From positions 1 through 64,000 of the forward strand of contig CANNZV010002455.1 in the NCBI GenBank assembly GCA_947561585.1: DNA of 64,000 bases, in the 5' to 3' direction. Positions 52,471-64,000 of this stretch are shown here, piece by piece. Source of the DNA: Caprella mutica (Eukaryota > Arthropoda > Malacostraca > Amphipoda > Caprellidae). The translations under genes and the position numbers were made by a program. The notes below the pieces were generated by a model, which made no database searches, was not told the DNA's origin, and was given only the letters and a program-made list of their open reading frames with translations. Each line of letters begins with the position of its first letter. The stretch's first letter is position 1.

Positions 52471-53817
52471 AAATGGAATTGAAAATTCACGTATTTTCCT
52501 TGACGTAAGAAGATACAATGTTGTATGGGATCAGTATTTTCCTTGACGTAAGAAGATACAATTTTGTATGGGATCATTATGAATGATTTTTATTGAAATA
52601 ACTTAATTAATTATTATTAATAGTATTAGTTTGAATATTATTAGATCACTAGAATCATGAATTTCATGCAAAACCATGCTTACCGACAATTTTAAACCTT
52701 TTTAGTTCATCAAACCAGTTTCTAAACCTAGTTCAAATGACTAAATATTAGCACTAGAAGTATATAGAAATTATTAAGATAGTATCAATAAGGCAATAAC
52801 TAAATACTACCAGAGGTATTGACCAAATATGAGAATGGGAATTGACCAAATTTCACAAGGAAAATGATCAAATATCACCACTAGAATTTACCAAATATTA
52901 CAAATGGAATTTGCTAAATATTAGCAGCGAAATTTACCAAATATTACATAAGGAATTGATTTTTGTTTAAGCCTAAAGGTAAGAGAGAGCTTTTTACTTC
53001 ATCAATGAAGACCAATGGTAGGCTTACTATTAATGGGTTCCTATATATTGTGGTGATATATACATTTATATATCTTATACTCTGTATTCGTTAGAGAAAA
53101 CCAAAAATAGGTTTACTATTGATAGAGTTATTTATATTTTGAAGTTAGATAAAATTGAAAGTAAATTATATGTCTAATTTTCGGAAAAAAATTTTTTTAT
53201 AGTTAAACTATATTTACCCTATTTTCTCATTTAACTATTTATTTTAGTATATATAGTATTGTGTAATTAATTACAATTCTTTTCTAAGTTATTCTTCTGT
53301 TATATCACCCAGAGCATTGTTCATCTATATTATATTGAAATGCCATAGTTGTTTTTCATTCTTGCCGATTATGTTTGTTTCTTGCCCAAATTATTTCTTG
53401 TGGAATATATAAATATGATAAAAATCCCAGAGCAATCTCTCAGTATTCTTATATAATGAATATTACCTTTTGAAATGAACGAGAGTATATTATATATATT
53501 AACAGAAATCAAAATAATCTTAGGAGATTTCAAAATTCCACAAACTTCCAGTCTAATTGCTAATGAGAATGTATCTATAAGTTCCAATTTTAAAAACTAT
53601 TTCCTGCACAATTAATTAGCCAAAAATTTCAAACGCCCTATAGATGACCTATTTCATTGATTCGTAAAAATTAGGAAGATAAAATGACATCTTCGATTAA
53701 TGAGGTAATTTACACCGGATTAGAGCTTCAAGATGAGGGAGGATTATGGTAATGAATAACTAGGGATTAAAAAGATAAATACCTTCTCTAATGAAGTACA
53801 GGTGGTCAGGCATTGCC
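52471..53817. other. Spacer between kinase fragment and DNase copy 2
   Basis: Copy of 42204-43472 with small differences, including the tandem duplication of the TTGACGTAAGAAGATACAAT segment. Non-coding. Confidence 0.5.
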
Positions 53818-53825
53818 TATATAAA
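53818..53825 (+). promoter_or_regulatory. TATA box of DNase copy 2
   Basis: TATATAAA, about 100 bases upstream of the ATG, in the same context as in unit 1. Confidence 0.5.
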
Positions 53826-53925
53826 TGCAGATGATAGATTGGATGAATATTGGCAATAGAACCGGTCAGACACACTACTGTAAATAATCCAAATCTGTAT
53901 ACCTGCTGAAAATTGGAACGGAAAA

Positions 53926-56900
53926 ATGTTGTCAATCTTTGGGTTATTCATTGTAGTGTTGGGGGTAAGTGAAATTAAAATTATACTTATGATCATTTCA
54001 GGAATTACTTAGGGAATAACTAAGTATCAATAATTAATTGAATGCTTGAATAAATTGTTATGATTAGTGCAAATTGTAGAAAAAATTATAACCATCAAAT
54101 TTCGTTTACAAATGTCAATTTCATTCGCTTCGTAAACTCTATCAGATATTATTTTCTATTTGGAATGACTGTCAGGTGTAAATCATAAATGTATATTCTT
54201 CCAATAAAGACAACAGCCCAGTCCCCTCCAATGGGAGACTTGGAATCTTCTAACTTGATCCGAGAATTTTGCTCAGACTCATCAGCCTGTCCTGAAAAAC
54301 CTTTGACAATTGGTGGGTGGAACATGCAAAGATTAGGAGCATCCAAGACTAAAAAGGAAGCCGTTGTGTCTGTGATTGTCAAGGTAAGTTTTAATAATAA
54401 TTATTTTAATAATTTCACATTCACAAAACTATTTACCATACAAGGTACCTAAATCGTCTTTCTATCGATTTTTTAAATGTTATCTGACTTAATATTGTTT
54501 CATTGCCAGACGATCAAGAAGTATGACTTGATAGTTCTCCAAGAGGTGACCGACACGTCTCTGAAAGCTACCAAACTTGTTCTAGATGAGCTGAATGCCG
54601 GTTCAAACGAAAAGGATATTTACGATTTGGTGATTTCACCAAAAATTGGACCCGCAAGATATAAAGAACAGTTAGTAGAATTATGTTTACTTAATTATAC
54701 TGTGAGGACAGCTTGTAGACTTAGTCTAAAAACTTTTTCTATTGTTTTCGTCTCAAATAGTGAAGCTAAGTAGGTAGTTAAAATTATTTCATTTAGAATT
54801 GATGAAATACTGTTTAAACAGATGAGTAAGCAAAACCTTTCCAGGTACGCATACTACTTCAAGAACAGTACTTTCAAATTTGAGAAGGGAGAAAAATATG
54901 CTGATAATAATGACACTTTTCAAATCGAGCCATTCGTTGCCAAGTTCAAAGTGTTGAACGGAGGACAACTCAGAAGATTTTTCGTCATCCCTCTTCACTC
55001 CAAACCAGATGATGCTGTTAACGAAATAAACGCATTGGTAGATGTTTATGATGAAATGACCAAAATTATGAAAACGAGAGGTTATTATCAGTTTTTCATT
55101 GCTATCAGACAATGGATATATAATTAAGTACATCAAATAAAATGAAGATGGTAAGTTATTTTGAAACTTGATAGCATTTTTAATTCAACAGAGGCCATCA
55201 TGATCGGGGATTTCAATGCCGGCTGCTCTTACGTCACAGGAGACCAAAGCGAAAAGCTTTTCTCTGACAAAAGATTCACATGGCTCATTTCAGATCATGC
55301 TGACACCACAACCAAGAGTACAACCTGTCCATATGATCGGTATGAACATTTACACTCATATTTACTTAAAAGAACTTGCAACTTATATGGAAGATTTTCT
55401 CAAATGATATTTGATAGTTATAATCTATCAGAGACCGGGGAAGTTTTTCTTATCCAATTTGCACAATACATCGGAGTCTTTATAGTGAATTTATCAAAAA
55501 ACATATTTTGAATTCTTCCTCTAGACATCAAAGTATTTGTTAAGGGATAACATAGAATATGCACTAATAAAATAATACTGTTTTCATTCATGAAAATTCA
55601 TCATTTAAATAAAAGTTTCTTTGGGGGATAGGATTGTGATCGCTGGAAACCACCTTACCAAATCTGTATATGCTCAGTCTGCTGGACCTTACTACTTTGA
55701 TGAAGAGCTCGGATTTGAAGAAAACAAGAAACTGGTATGAGAATCGTTTTCAGATTATTTGCTTAAGTATCTTAGAACAGATTATTGAAGTATCTATAAA
55801 TACATTTAAATAAAATGTAATATATAAATGTTATGCCTTTTTGTTATATTATAGTCTGCATGCCTCTTTTTACATCAGACAGCTCAGGTGAGCGACCACT
55901 ACCCTGTGGGAGTACTCGTAAGGAACATACCAAAATCTAAAGAAACTAAACAGATTTACTTGGGATTGACTTCAACTTTTTCAACAAAGCTAAGTCAAGA
56001 AGAGATTGTTACTGAAGTAAATAGTTTGCCATCTGCCTCTGGATCTTGTACCATTTCAAACAAAATGTCGGATAATTTCATGGTACGTTCTTAAAGAATA
56101 ATCATCTGGAAGTTGCAAGATTATTCTATCTTTTTCTTACGATTAGGATTAGGAAATAGAGAATTTTTTCCTTCTATTTAACCTAAATTTACAAATCATG
56201 GATACTTATATGGTTCTTGAAAGAAATTTCCTATTGATAGAATTTCAAGTATTGGAATAATTTAATACGAATCGAAAGCCATTTGCAATTAATATACATA
56301 TTATAACTATATATTTCACGATAAAGATAGCAAATTTTATTTGCTTTCAACCGATAACGGAAGAAGTATCCTATTATAATAATGAAGTAACTTCTAAATA
56401 CTATTATCTGGCACAGTGGATTCAGTGGAACTGTGATTCTGCTGAAGAAGCTCTGCGTACTCTAATAGATGCGGCACGTGCTACTCCTAAACTTTTGGAA
56501 GAAGAGGTAAGAATGCATGTATGAGATGAACAAGAAAACAATACTACCTCAAAGTGAAATGAAACTTAATAATGCGTTAAAGGGTTTTTTCAGTCTAACT
56601 GATTCAGATATAAAAAATGGAAGTACAAGCTAAAATTTCATTTTCTTTTGTAAAATTCATCTTTAATTTATTAGGTTTTAAGATCCACTAATTCATGTTT
56701 GAAATTATTTCTTCATCATTAGTGATTCAGATATAAAAAGTAGATGAATAAAATGTGCACAATATAATTTCATTTCCTTTTGTGAAATTTATCTTTAATT
56801 TATTAGGTTTTAAAGATCCACTGATTCATGATTGAAATCATTACTTCATTATTAGAGAAATGCCTTCATAAACTATAATTTATTTCTCTGCTCTCCAGGC

Positions 56901-57054
56901 TGTTGGAAGTTTGATTTACAAAGTGTCCGTCGGAGCGCTCGCTGACAGCACTCTCTATGAGAGAGCTCCTGGTGTTCATGAGCTTCAGGTATCGTTCTAC
57001 TGCGTTGATGGGGAATGTGGAATAACTGCCTCGGCACTTACTAATGTCATTTGA
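53926..57054 (+). CDS. Secreted DNase I-type endonuclease with C-terminal extension, copy 2
   Basis: Exons: 53926-53964, 54210-54383, 54510-54670, 54845-55080, 55192-55339, 55632-55734, 55879-56086 (or 56082), about 56364-56506, 56899-57054. Every exon length equals copy 1. All catalytic motifs are kept (QEV, YKEQ, PLHSKP, GDFNAGCSY, PYDR, SDHYP). Only scattered substitutions separate the copies, for example KVLNGG for KLLNGG, VHELQ for VDELQ and ALTNVI for APTNVI. It looks functional, so the duplication raised nuclease gene dosage. The same uncertainty over the exon 7/8 join applies. Confidence 0.85.
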
Positions 57055-57479
57055 TTTGTACTCATTTGATCTCTTATTAGCGAATAATTTTCCTATATAT
57101 GCTATGTATTAATAAAACATTAAATTTTCTTTCAATATATAATGATTTCAATTAAGATTGGTTGTGTTTAATAGATATTTTGTAACTGAATAAAGTTATT
57201 TGCAAACATGAACTACCTTGTGCCTTATTAACTTTCAACAAGATTAGGCGAATTATTTTTCAACTGAAAAAAAATCAATACGAACGGTTAAAAATAGGAA
57301 ATCACTTGCAAATAAAATGCTTTATAAGAATAAGATAGTTTGAATTTAAAAAAATATTAACTAATGAAAATAAACAGTTGGTAAACTATAGCTTACTAAA
57401 ATGATTAATTGACGTATTCCTCACTAAGTCGGACAGTGGTCAATTGTAAAAGTTGAAAATGAGCGAAAATTATTAGAAC

Positions 57480-57511
<32 letters not shown>

Positions 57512-57924
57512 TCAATTATGATATATAATTATTGTTAGTTAGATTTGTTGAAATTGTAAGAATATATAAATTCAACAAGTTTTCAAGCACAAAAGTCACG
57601 AAAAAATATATAAATTTGAAAAATCTTTTTGAAGATACTAAAATTAGTAAAAAATATATATATAGAACAACTAGTTCAGTTTTACCTTCAATTTGAGGTT
57701 ATAAAACAATATTTTATGGCACATTTTCTTTATTACGATTGATGACTCAACTACATAAGGACGAAAGTAATGAATCATAGAGATCTCAAAATTATATACC
57801 AATAAATTTATTCTACAAATCTAGCTAGACCTCAAAAGTTTGCTCACCAACCTAGCCGCTAACCTAGCCGCACTTCTCGCTAAGCCGCTAATGGATACAG
57901 TCAACTGATTATAATGAGACATTA

Positions 57925-58998
57925 CCCAGTTGATTTTCAAGGCCGATTTTTAGCTGATTTTTGGAAGAGTACCTAAACATATATCGGCGTATTGACGATG
58001 AATCATCGATAAATATTCGAAGAAGTGTCCGTTTTATCCAAGATTTTTCGTATAAAATAAGGCAGGAAGATCATCGATTCATCGAAGAAGCACATGCATA
58101 TCCGACTGTAACAGTCCTTAAATCAACGATCATTCAAGTGCGATTTTAAGCCGTTTCTTGGAAGATTCATACGAAAACAATTCACATAATCACCTCAATA
58201 TTATTGGCGATTCAAGCATGGTTTTATGCAGATTTATTCAATTTATAGGGTTAAATAAAATCAAAATTATCATTTGAAAGGTATTTACAATTTTGTTTTA
58301 TTTTTTACTTTGTATCATATAGGGTACACGTACTTTTGGCTTTATATCGATTAGTTTAATGTTACATATTTTCATATACATATTAAATTGAAAAATGGAG
58401 AAAGAAATGAAGTGGTGTGTCTGGGAATCGAACCATCGACTGTAGTTTCATGGAGAATTGAAGTCAGCAACATATCCACTGAGCCATTTGGACTTAACAG
58501 ATGTATGATTTTGTTGATATTTATTCAATATGATAACCTGCGTGTTTTTAATGATTAATAATTTTTTTTGTATCTTTTCTTTTTTATCCTAAATGATGGA
58601 AAATATGTATAGTATTATATATATACTGTAATTACAATTTTAAATCAAGGACAACTTTAAATGTATATGATAACTCATACATTTCACCGAAGATCATCGA
58701 AGAAATGTCCGCCTGCTGTAATTCGGGGAAGATGAGTCTTCCATAACGCGCCGAAAATACATCTATGAGCTGCCTGCTGTAATTCGGGGAAGTTGAGTTC
58801 TCCATAACTCGCCGAAGATTCATCGAAGAAATCTCCTCTTTAATTCGATGATGTAGAATCAATCTTGATTCGTTGAAGATCATTCGATAATCCTCTACAG
58901 TCAATAGCCTATGAGAATTTATCGGCAATTTATCAGTGTATTGTCTACGTTTTATTCTATCTGTCATAAACGCTCTTAAATCATCGATTTTATCTGGG
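57925..58998. mobile_element. 1.07-kb insertion with 3-bp TTA target duplication
   Basis: Present only in unit 2. The empty site in unit 1 (about 47410) reads GACATTAAACTG; here it reads GACATTA, the element, then TTAACCTG. The ends are CCCAG and CTGGG, with a weaker sub-terminal match (GATTTT/AAAATC). It contains a 61-bp tandem repeat (58711 and 58772) and a tRNA-like segment. A minus-strand frame (58632-59018) starts outside the element and is probably chance. A TTA duplication suggests a PIF/Harbinger-like element, unproven. Confidence 0.75.
58412..58497 (-). ncRNA. tRNA-like segment with A and B boxes (SINE-head candidate)
   Basis: On the minus strand TGGCTCAGTGG (58486-58476) fits a pol III A box and GGTTCGATTCC (58434-58424) fits a B box, at tRNA-like spacing. 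The acceptor and T-stems do not pair properly, so it is not a working tRNA. It is more likely a tRNA-derived promoter of a SINE carried inside the insertion. Confidence 0.5.
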
Positions 58999-59718
58999 TT
59001 AACCTGTTTCAAACACACTCATATATCTCATTCCTTGAGAGATTTGATGTACTCCTAATATATATATTTGAATATATGTGATATCGATCATAATATGAGA
59101 ATCTTACCATTCATCACCTTCGTTTTTATCTAATAACATGTAATTATGTGAAACATTAAAACCGATGAAAAAGACAGCATCCAAATTGATTTATAATTAA
59201 AGTTATTATTATTTATCCATGTGAACTGGTTCATCAGCACCAGCGCCTAGGTTAGTAGGGATTATAAAAAATGAATGTGAAACTTTTTCTCTAAATCATT
59301 GAGCAGTGTTGCCAATCGTAGTCAGGACAAGTATTACAAAGACAACCAAGAAATATAGAAGATAGCTATCACCCAAGTTTTCTATAATATTGCATTCAGT
59401 AGCAGTTAACATATTACCAGATCAAATAAAGCAGATCATCGAGGAGATACCGATGTATCGCACTGTGAGGTCCTTAATTTAAACAAACTATAATTTGTAA
59501 ATGTTAGGACATGATATATTTTTAGTAATTATTCAAGCTACATAAAACTCCACTCATTTTCTCAAACCCCAAACCAAATAGCTGTGTATGCTGATATGAA
59601 CAGACTCTGACTCTAGCTATTGTTACATAAACAAATACAGAACGATCAATAATTGAAGATATATGCTCTTTTTCAATCTTTAGGATTTGGTTTTAATAAG
59701 CATATTCTATAAACAGTG

Positions 59719-60389
59719 TTAGAATAGAATCTCTACTTTTTCGAAGAAGGAATTCTATTCTGTGGGGGTTCTTTTCTGAAGTGATGATATGTGGTGTGAT
59801 TTTGATTCTAGGTTAGGACAGGGTAACAAGATACTCTATTGAACATCAATTTAGATACAGAGTATAAAAGATAATGCAGAGTAAACTTTTAAAAAGGTTA
59901 CACAGATACACAAAGGAAGTCTGAATCTAATGCCAGGTAACACTACCGTAGCTTGGATCGTCTGATTGAAGACTGAACACAAATTACCGAGAAACTACTG
60001 TATTTATAGAATAAATTGAGTAAAGGGAATCCCAACAGTTGATGGTCGACATCCTATGAAGGTATTTCAGCAATTAGCCACGCCTAAAGATGTTATTATT
60101 AAATAACATTGTTAACTTCTTAACAATGATAGAGTATGAAAAACAATTAGCCAAATTAGCTGCGCCTCAAGATGCTATTTTCTTTGACGAAGCAAAACTA
60201 AAAATTAATATTATTAAATGGCATTGTTAACTTCTTAACAATGCTAGGCTATCAAAATCAGCTAATCTGGTGTATTAATTGCAATCCATATAAGGCGTTT
60301 TTTTATACATTCCTTATCATGAACTGTCAATCAATGCATGTTTTTCTAAGAGTTACAGCCTTCTTAAAATTAACAACAAGATTTCATCG
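59719..60389 (+). mobile_element. Possible solo LTR, unit 2 copy
   Basis: Duplicate of 48129-48812 with the same TG...CA ends, TATA-like and AATAAA signals and the paired hairpins. Its presence in both units shows it predates the duplication. Confidence 0.35.
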
Positions 60390-60959
60390 CAGCTGTTACA
60401 ATACAATAATTATTAATTAAATTGAGTTAATTAATTATAATTATCATTAATACATTTTAGATGTGTTAGAAAGTTAGAAGCCTTCTACAAACAAGAATTT
60501 TGAAAATAACTGAAATATATTTGATTTGGCATTAAATGTTGGTTCCACTCCATGCTTTTATCTAAAAGTCAACCAACATCGAATCTTTACCTCTATAATT
60601 TTATAATATTTTCGTATTTTGTTCAAAATTAACCAGCCATCCCATCAAAAATTCCAAAACTTTTGAATGAACGTGCAGCTATACATTAGTTGCATATTCG
60701 AATGATGATTCATATTTTCATATATCAAGATATTTTTCGTTACTTTACATACTCTGCAGAAGTGGAAACCTGCCACGTTTCGACTAACACGTGTAAACAC
60801 CAATATTGGACTATGATATGTAACTGATGTTAGTTAGATATTTTGTGATTCCAAAAATAAATATAATAATTCTGCAACACTTCAATAAAAACCATTAAAC
60901 AAACGACATGACAAATTATCTAAATTTAGTAAATCATTTTGAAATACTATAAGTAGTAA

Positions 60960-62150
60960 AACAACTAGATCAATTTTATTTTCAATTTGAGGTTAGATGA
61001 TGATAGCTTATGGGACATCTTCCTTAATTCGATTGATGACTCAACTACCTAAAGATGAAATTAATTAATTATAGGGATCTCCAACCTATTCATAAATAAA
61101 AAAATGACTACTAAAACTTTTCTTTAAATCGTTGAGCAGTAATGCCTATTGTGGTGAAGAAAAGAAGTAGAAACACAACCAAGAAACCAAGATAGCTATC
61201 ATACAAGCCGTCCAAATATTACAGACTGTGACAGTGAGAATAATACCAGAACAAATATAGCATATCGTCAAAGAGCTACCGATATATCGCAATGTGAGGT
61301 CCTTCATTTCAACAACCTGCAATTAATAAAATGTTAGGACTTGGAATATTTCTAGTTATTATTCAGGCTATATTAGAATCTACTTACTTTCTCAAAACTT
61401 TCTCCAAATAACTGGATTTGCTGATCTATATATGAAGATTTATCAACAGACTTTCGTAGGAAAGTGTGATTTCGATGAATGAGATATTCTAAATCCTTAA
61501 AGTTCAACTCCAAGCAAATATTTTTATTGCCTTAATTTGGTTGCATATTTTTAATTTTATATGCTTTTAAAGATTTTTATAATCAAAACTCTACAAAACC
61601 TATTTTACTTTCGACTTACTAATTTAAGAAATTTTCATCCTGAAGAAAAAGAATGTACTCCATTTGTTTTGATTGTCAACTAGGTAATAGGTTTAATAAA
61701 TCCATTTAATATTTGTGTAGAGGTATAGAATTGAATAAACTTATTATAGAAACGTTTATATACTTTAGGAAACAATTAATATCTGAAATAAAGACCGAAA
61801 ATGCATGGTTTGTTTATAAAATTCAAATTTGTAATCAAAACAAAGAGTGTACAATCTTCTTCTTGAGCATCAGATTAGTGATTCGCTCAATTGTTGCTCA
61901 CAGAGTATTAAAAAACTTTTAAACAAATTATAAATTATATACTGAACCGAATTGTATAATGTGGTTTGCAGAATAATGATTGTAGACCTTAGTTCTATAA
62001 TATTTTGTTATAAACTCATATTTTTCCCGGAGCCTGGAGAGGACCTTTAAAAACTGTCCTGAAGAATACAATAATGACGGCAGTACCGAGGGAAGAGAGT
62101 TTATTATTCCGAAAAGTTGGATAATTAAAATAGTTTGATTCTTCATATAT
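60960..62150 (-). pseudogene. Gr-2 pseudogene, unit 2 copy, 3' end deleted
   Basis: Remaining exons: about 60985-61055 (VVESSIELRKMSHKL), about 61110-61320 with a one-base frameshift, about 61360-61498 and, past the MITE, about 62050-62150. The two last exons are gone because unit 2 jumps from the base equivalent to 49216 straight to about 50553. It cannot encode a receptor. Confidence 0.7.
61501..62046 (+). mobile_element. TTAA-flanked MITE, unit 2 copy
   Basis: Same site as 51261-51857, with TTAA on both sides and a right end GGAGAGGACCT. The left end has mutated (AGTTCAACTCC). Confidence 0.75.
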
Positions 62151-62316
62151 GTAGATATTCAAAAACTGCCTACTTCCTAGCAAATGATTATTAGTGGAAA
62201 ATTAAACATAATCGAATATTATTGTATATTTAATAACATTATAATATGTACTGAGGTCAACAATATATATCCGTAATTGTGTATTGAATTTTAAATGAAA
62301 TATGAATTACGATTCT

Positions 62317-64000
62317 TCATCGACTTAGTGCTGAAGTTGGATCAATTGTTTTAGAAAGGGTTGGCGAATCATCTTTCATCTGAAAATATATTACCAAGAA
62401 CGGCAACGCATAGGATATAACCTGTGGAAAAATATCAAGATTCATTATTATTGATTTAAGACTATTTCAATGAAGTTTAATTTCAAATAGTTTAATAATA
62501 AATTTAAAAGCAAGCTTACCGAAACGACAGTTTGATTTCCCAATTCATACCCACCACATATATTCACGTCTTTTTCACTAAGTAGGGAAGTAGTCAAACT
62601 AGAAAACTGTGGAATGAACATCACTTGAAAGAATATTTTGACAAGAAAGAAATGACTGTGAAATATTTCAGGAAACTTATGTAACATTATCACAATTGTA
62701 AATATTTTATTAGTGAGAATACAATATTTTCGGGAAAGTATATGAAACTAAAAATGTTGTGTGGCGCACCATTGAGTTCAATATAAAGCTTAATATTGTA
62801 CGATTAACGGACAAACAAATTATACTACCTCAATCTATAAACATCATACGATAATAAGGCATCACTATTCAATAAATCTCTTTCAAAATATTGAGAATCT
62901 AACAAACTAAGGCAGTACCTAGATAACTGCCCATGTGAATAAATGGGATGCAATTTATTAATTAAATGGGCGAGAATTAATAAAAATATAATTTTGTTCC
63001 GTCATTTCGTTGATATAAATTAACGGCAGTTATATTGTAAGATGCTTAATGATGGGAAGTGTCTTTGGCATTCATGAGAAAAAGTTGCTTAAAGTAGGTT
63101 AGGTATCAATTAGTTCAATAAAATTTATACGTTATATCCATATTCTGTGAACGGTGATGAAAACAAAAATATTCAAATTTGATGTAATTATAGCAACACT
63201 AAATTCTATAAATTAAAGTATTCGTATAGTACAAGTAGTTACGCTTCACCTGCAGCTTGAGGCTAGAAGATGGAAGTTTATGAGACATTCTCCTTACTTC
63301 GACTGACGATTGAACTACCTAAAGAAGTTAGTAATGGATTGTATATAGGGAGTTCTTCAATTAGGATTCCAATTAATTAACAAATATATATCCTTACGTG
63401 ATGTATAATTGTGTACAAAACCTTTTCTGTGAAACTTTCACCAGTGTTGCCTATTGTGATCATGAAGAGAAGCTGAAACAGGACCACGGCATAGTACGCT
63501 ATACCTTCATGATGTTCTAATATAATACAGACAGTGACCGTCATAAGGATTCCAGAGCAAATGAAGTACGCCATTAGAGAGCTTCCAAAAAATCGCAACG
63601 AGATATCCTTCATTTCAATAATCTGTAATTGTATTATTGAAATGTTATTATTTTGAAATATTTCAAATGTTCATGCAGACTATGAAAGAATATACTTCCC
63701 TTCTCGAAACTCTCTCCAAAGATCTGGATTTGATGACTGATATCTGAAGATTTTTCAAGAGACTTTTGTAGTAAAGTGTTATCTCGATGAATAAGATATT
63801 CTAAATCCTTAAAAACGGTCCTGAAGAATAAAATGATGACAGCAGTACCGACGAAAGAGAGGGAGTAGTTGATTATTCCGAAGAGTTGGATCATTACATT
63901 AGTAGAATCCCTGAAAAGGTTAATCTTCAAATAGTTGTATATTCCTCCAACCATGATCACCAAAAGTAATAAGTAGCTAATTACGATGGGGTTTGAAGCT
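62317..64000 (-). CDS. Gustatory receptor Gr-3, 3' part (continues beyond window)
   Basis: Minus-strand exons: 63696-64000 (continues past the window), 63422-63622, 63250-63318, 62520-62606, 62317-62421 (stop). The encoded segments are rich in membrane helices (VIMVGGIYNYLKINLF; NYSLSFVGTAVIILFF; AYFICSGILMTVTVCIIL; YYAVVLFQLLFMITIG). The C-terminus SVISYALPFLVIYFQMKDDS has the layout of the last transmembrane helix of insect Gr proteins. The four downstream exons join in phase 0 with GT-AG introns. The first join does not close: the only GT donor leaves one extra base while the next exon must start in phase 0. This receptor is therefore either intact with an unseen splice site or damaged there. 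Confidence 0.65.

Larger units (their letters stand above)
57200..59720 (-). pseudogene. Gr-1 pseudogene, unit 2 copy, split by an insertion
   Basis: Same exon relics as 46734-48128, with stops retained (for example near 57420 and within 59280-59490). The 57925-58998 insertion lies between the relics of the third and fourth exons from the 3' end. Non-functional. Confidence 0.65.

Noticed and set aside
58412..58497. Functional tRNA gene
   Set aside because: The A and B boxes fit, but the acceptor and T-stems do not pair, so only a tRNA-derived segment is claimed.
58632..59018. 128-codon minus-strand ORF in the TTA-flanked insertion
   Set aside because: Its start codon lies outside the element in the flanking duplication and part of it encodes the 61-bp tandem repeat. 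No family motif was seen.

Overview
This is an AT-rich insect genomic window. The evidence is spliceosomal genes with many short introns, an insect gustatory-receptor (Gr) family, mariner/Tc1 relics, a Penelope-like element, a CR1/Jockey-type LINE and TTAA-flanked MITEs. I cannot fix the order from sequence alone. No prokaryotic gene organisation is present.

Positions 1-13500 are a transposon graveyard. They hold a large palindromic element, a hAT-type MITE with an 8-bp target duplication, and a Penelope-like retroelement split by a nearly complete two-ORF LINE. Two palindromic MITEs, one mariner-type element with long inverted repeats and a second mariner relic follow. Positions 13540-25322 hold Src-family tyrosine kinase A (13 exons, 536 aa), whose introns are swollen by foldback elements, a mariner relic and an unassigned 149-aa ORF. 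Positions 25323-36500 are again transposon-rich, with a three-level nest (foldback in foldback in MITE), a TIR element, a MITE, a Tc1 relic and a palindrome. Positions 36792-42203 hold Src-family kinase B (13 exons, 530 aa), a paralogue of A with matching exon structure and a conserved 5' block.

From intron 11 of kinase B onward, about 10.2 kb is tandemly duplicated (41740-52006 and 52007-62197). Each unit carries the last two kinase exons, an intact secreted DNase I-type nuclease with an extra C-terminal region of about 150 residues, and two decayed Gr genes on the minus strand. The kinase exons in unit 2 are an orphan fragment with a stop codon. Unit 2 gained a 1.07-kb TTA-flanked insertion and lost about 1.34 kb that held the end of one Gr gene. 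A better-preserved Gr gene occupies 62317 to the window end and continues beyond it.

The working genes appear to be two membrane-anchored signalling kinases, two secreted nucleases and possibly one taste receptor. I see no evidence that they form one pathway. Their proximity looks like the outcome of local duplication and repeat accumulation.
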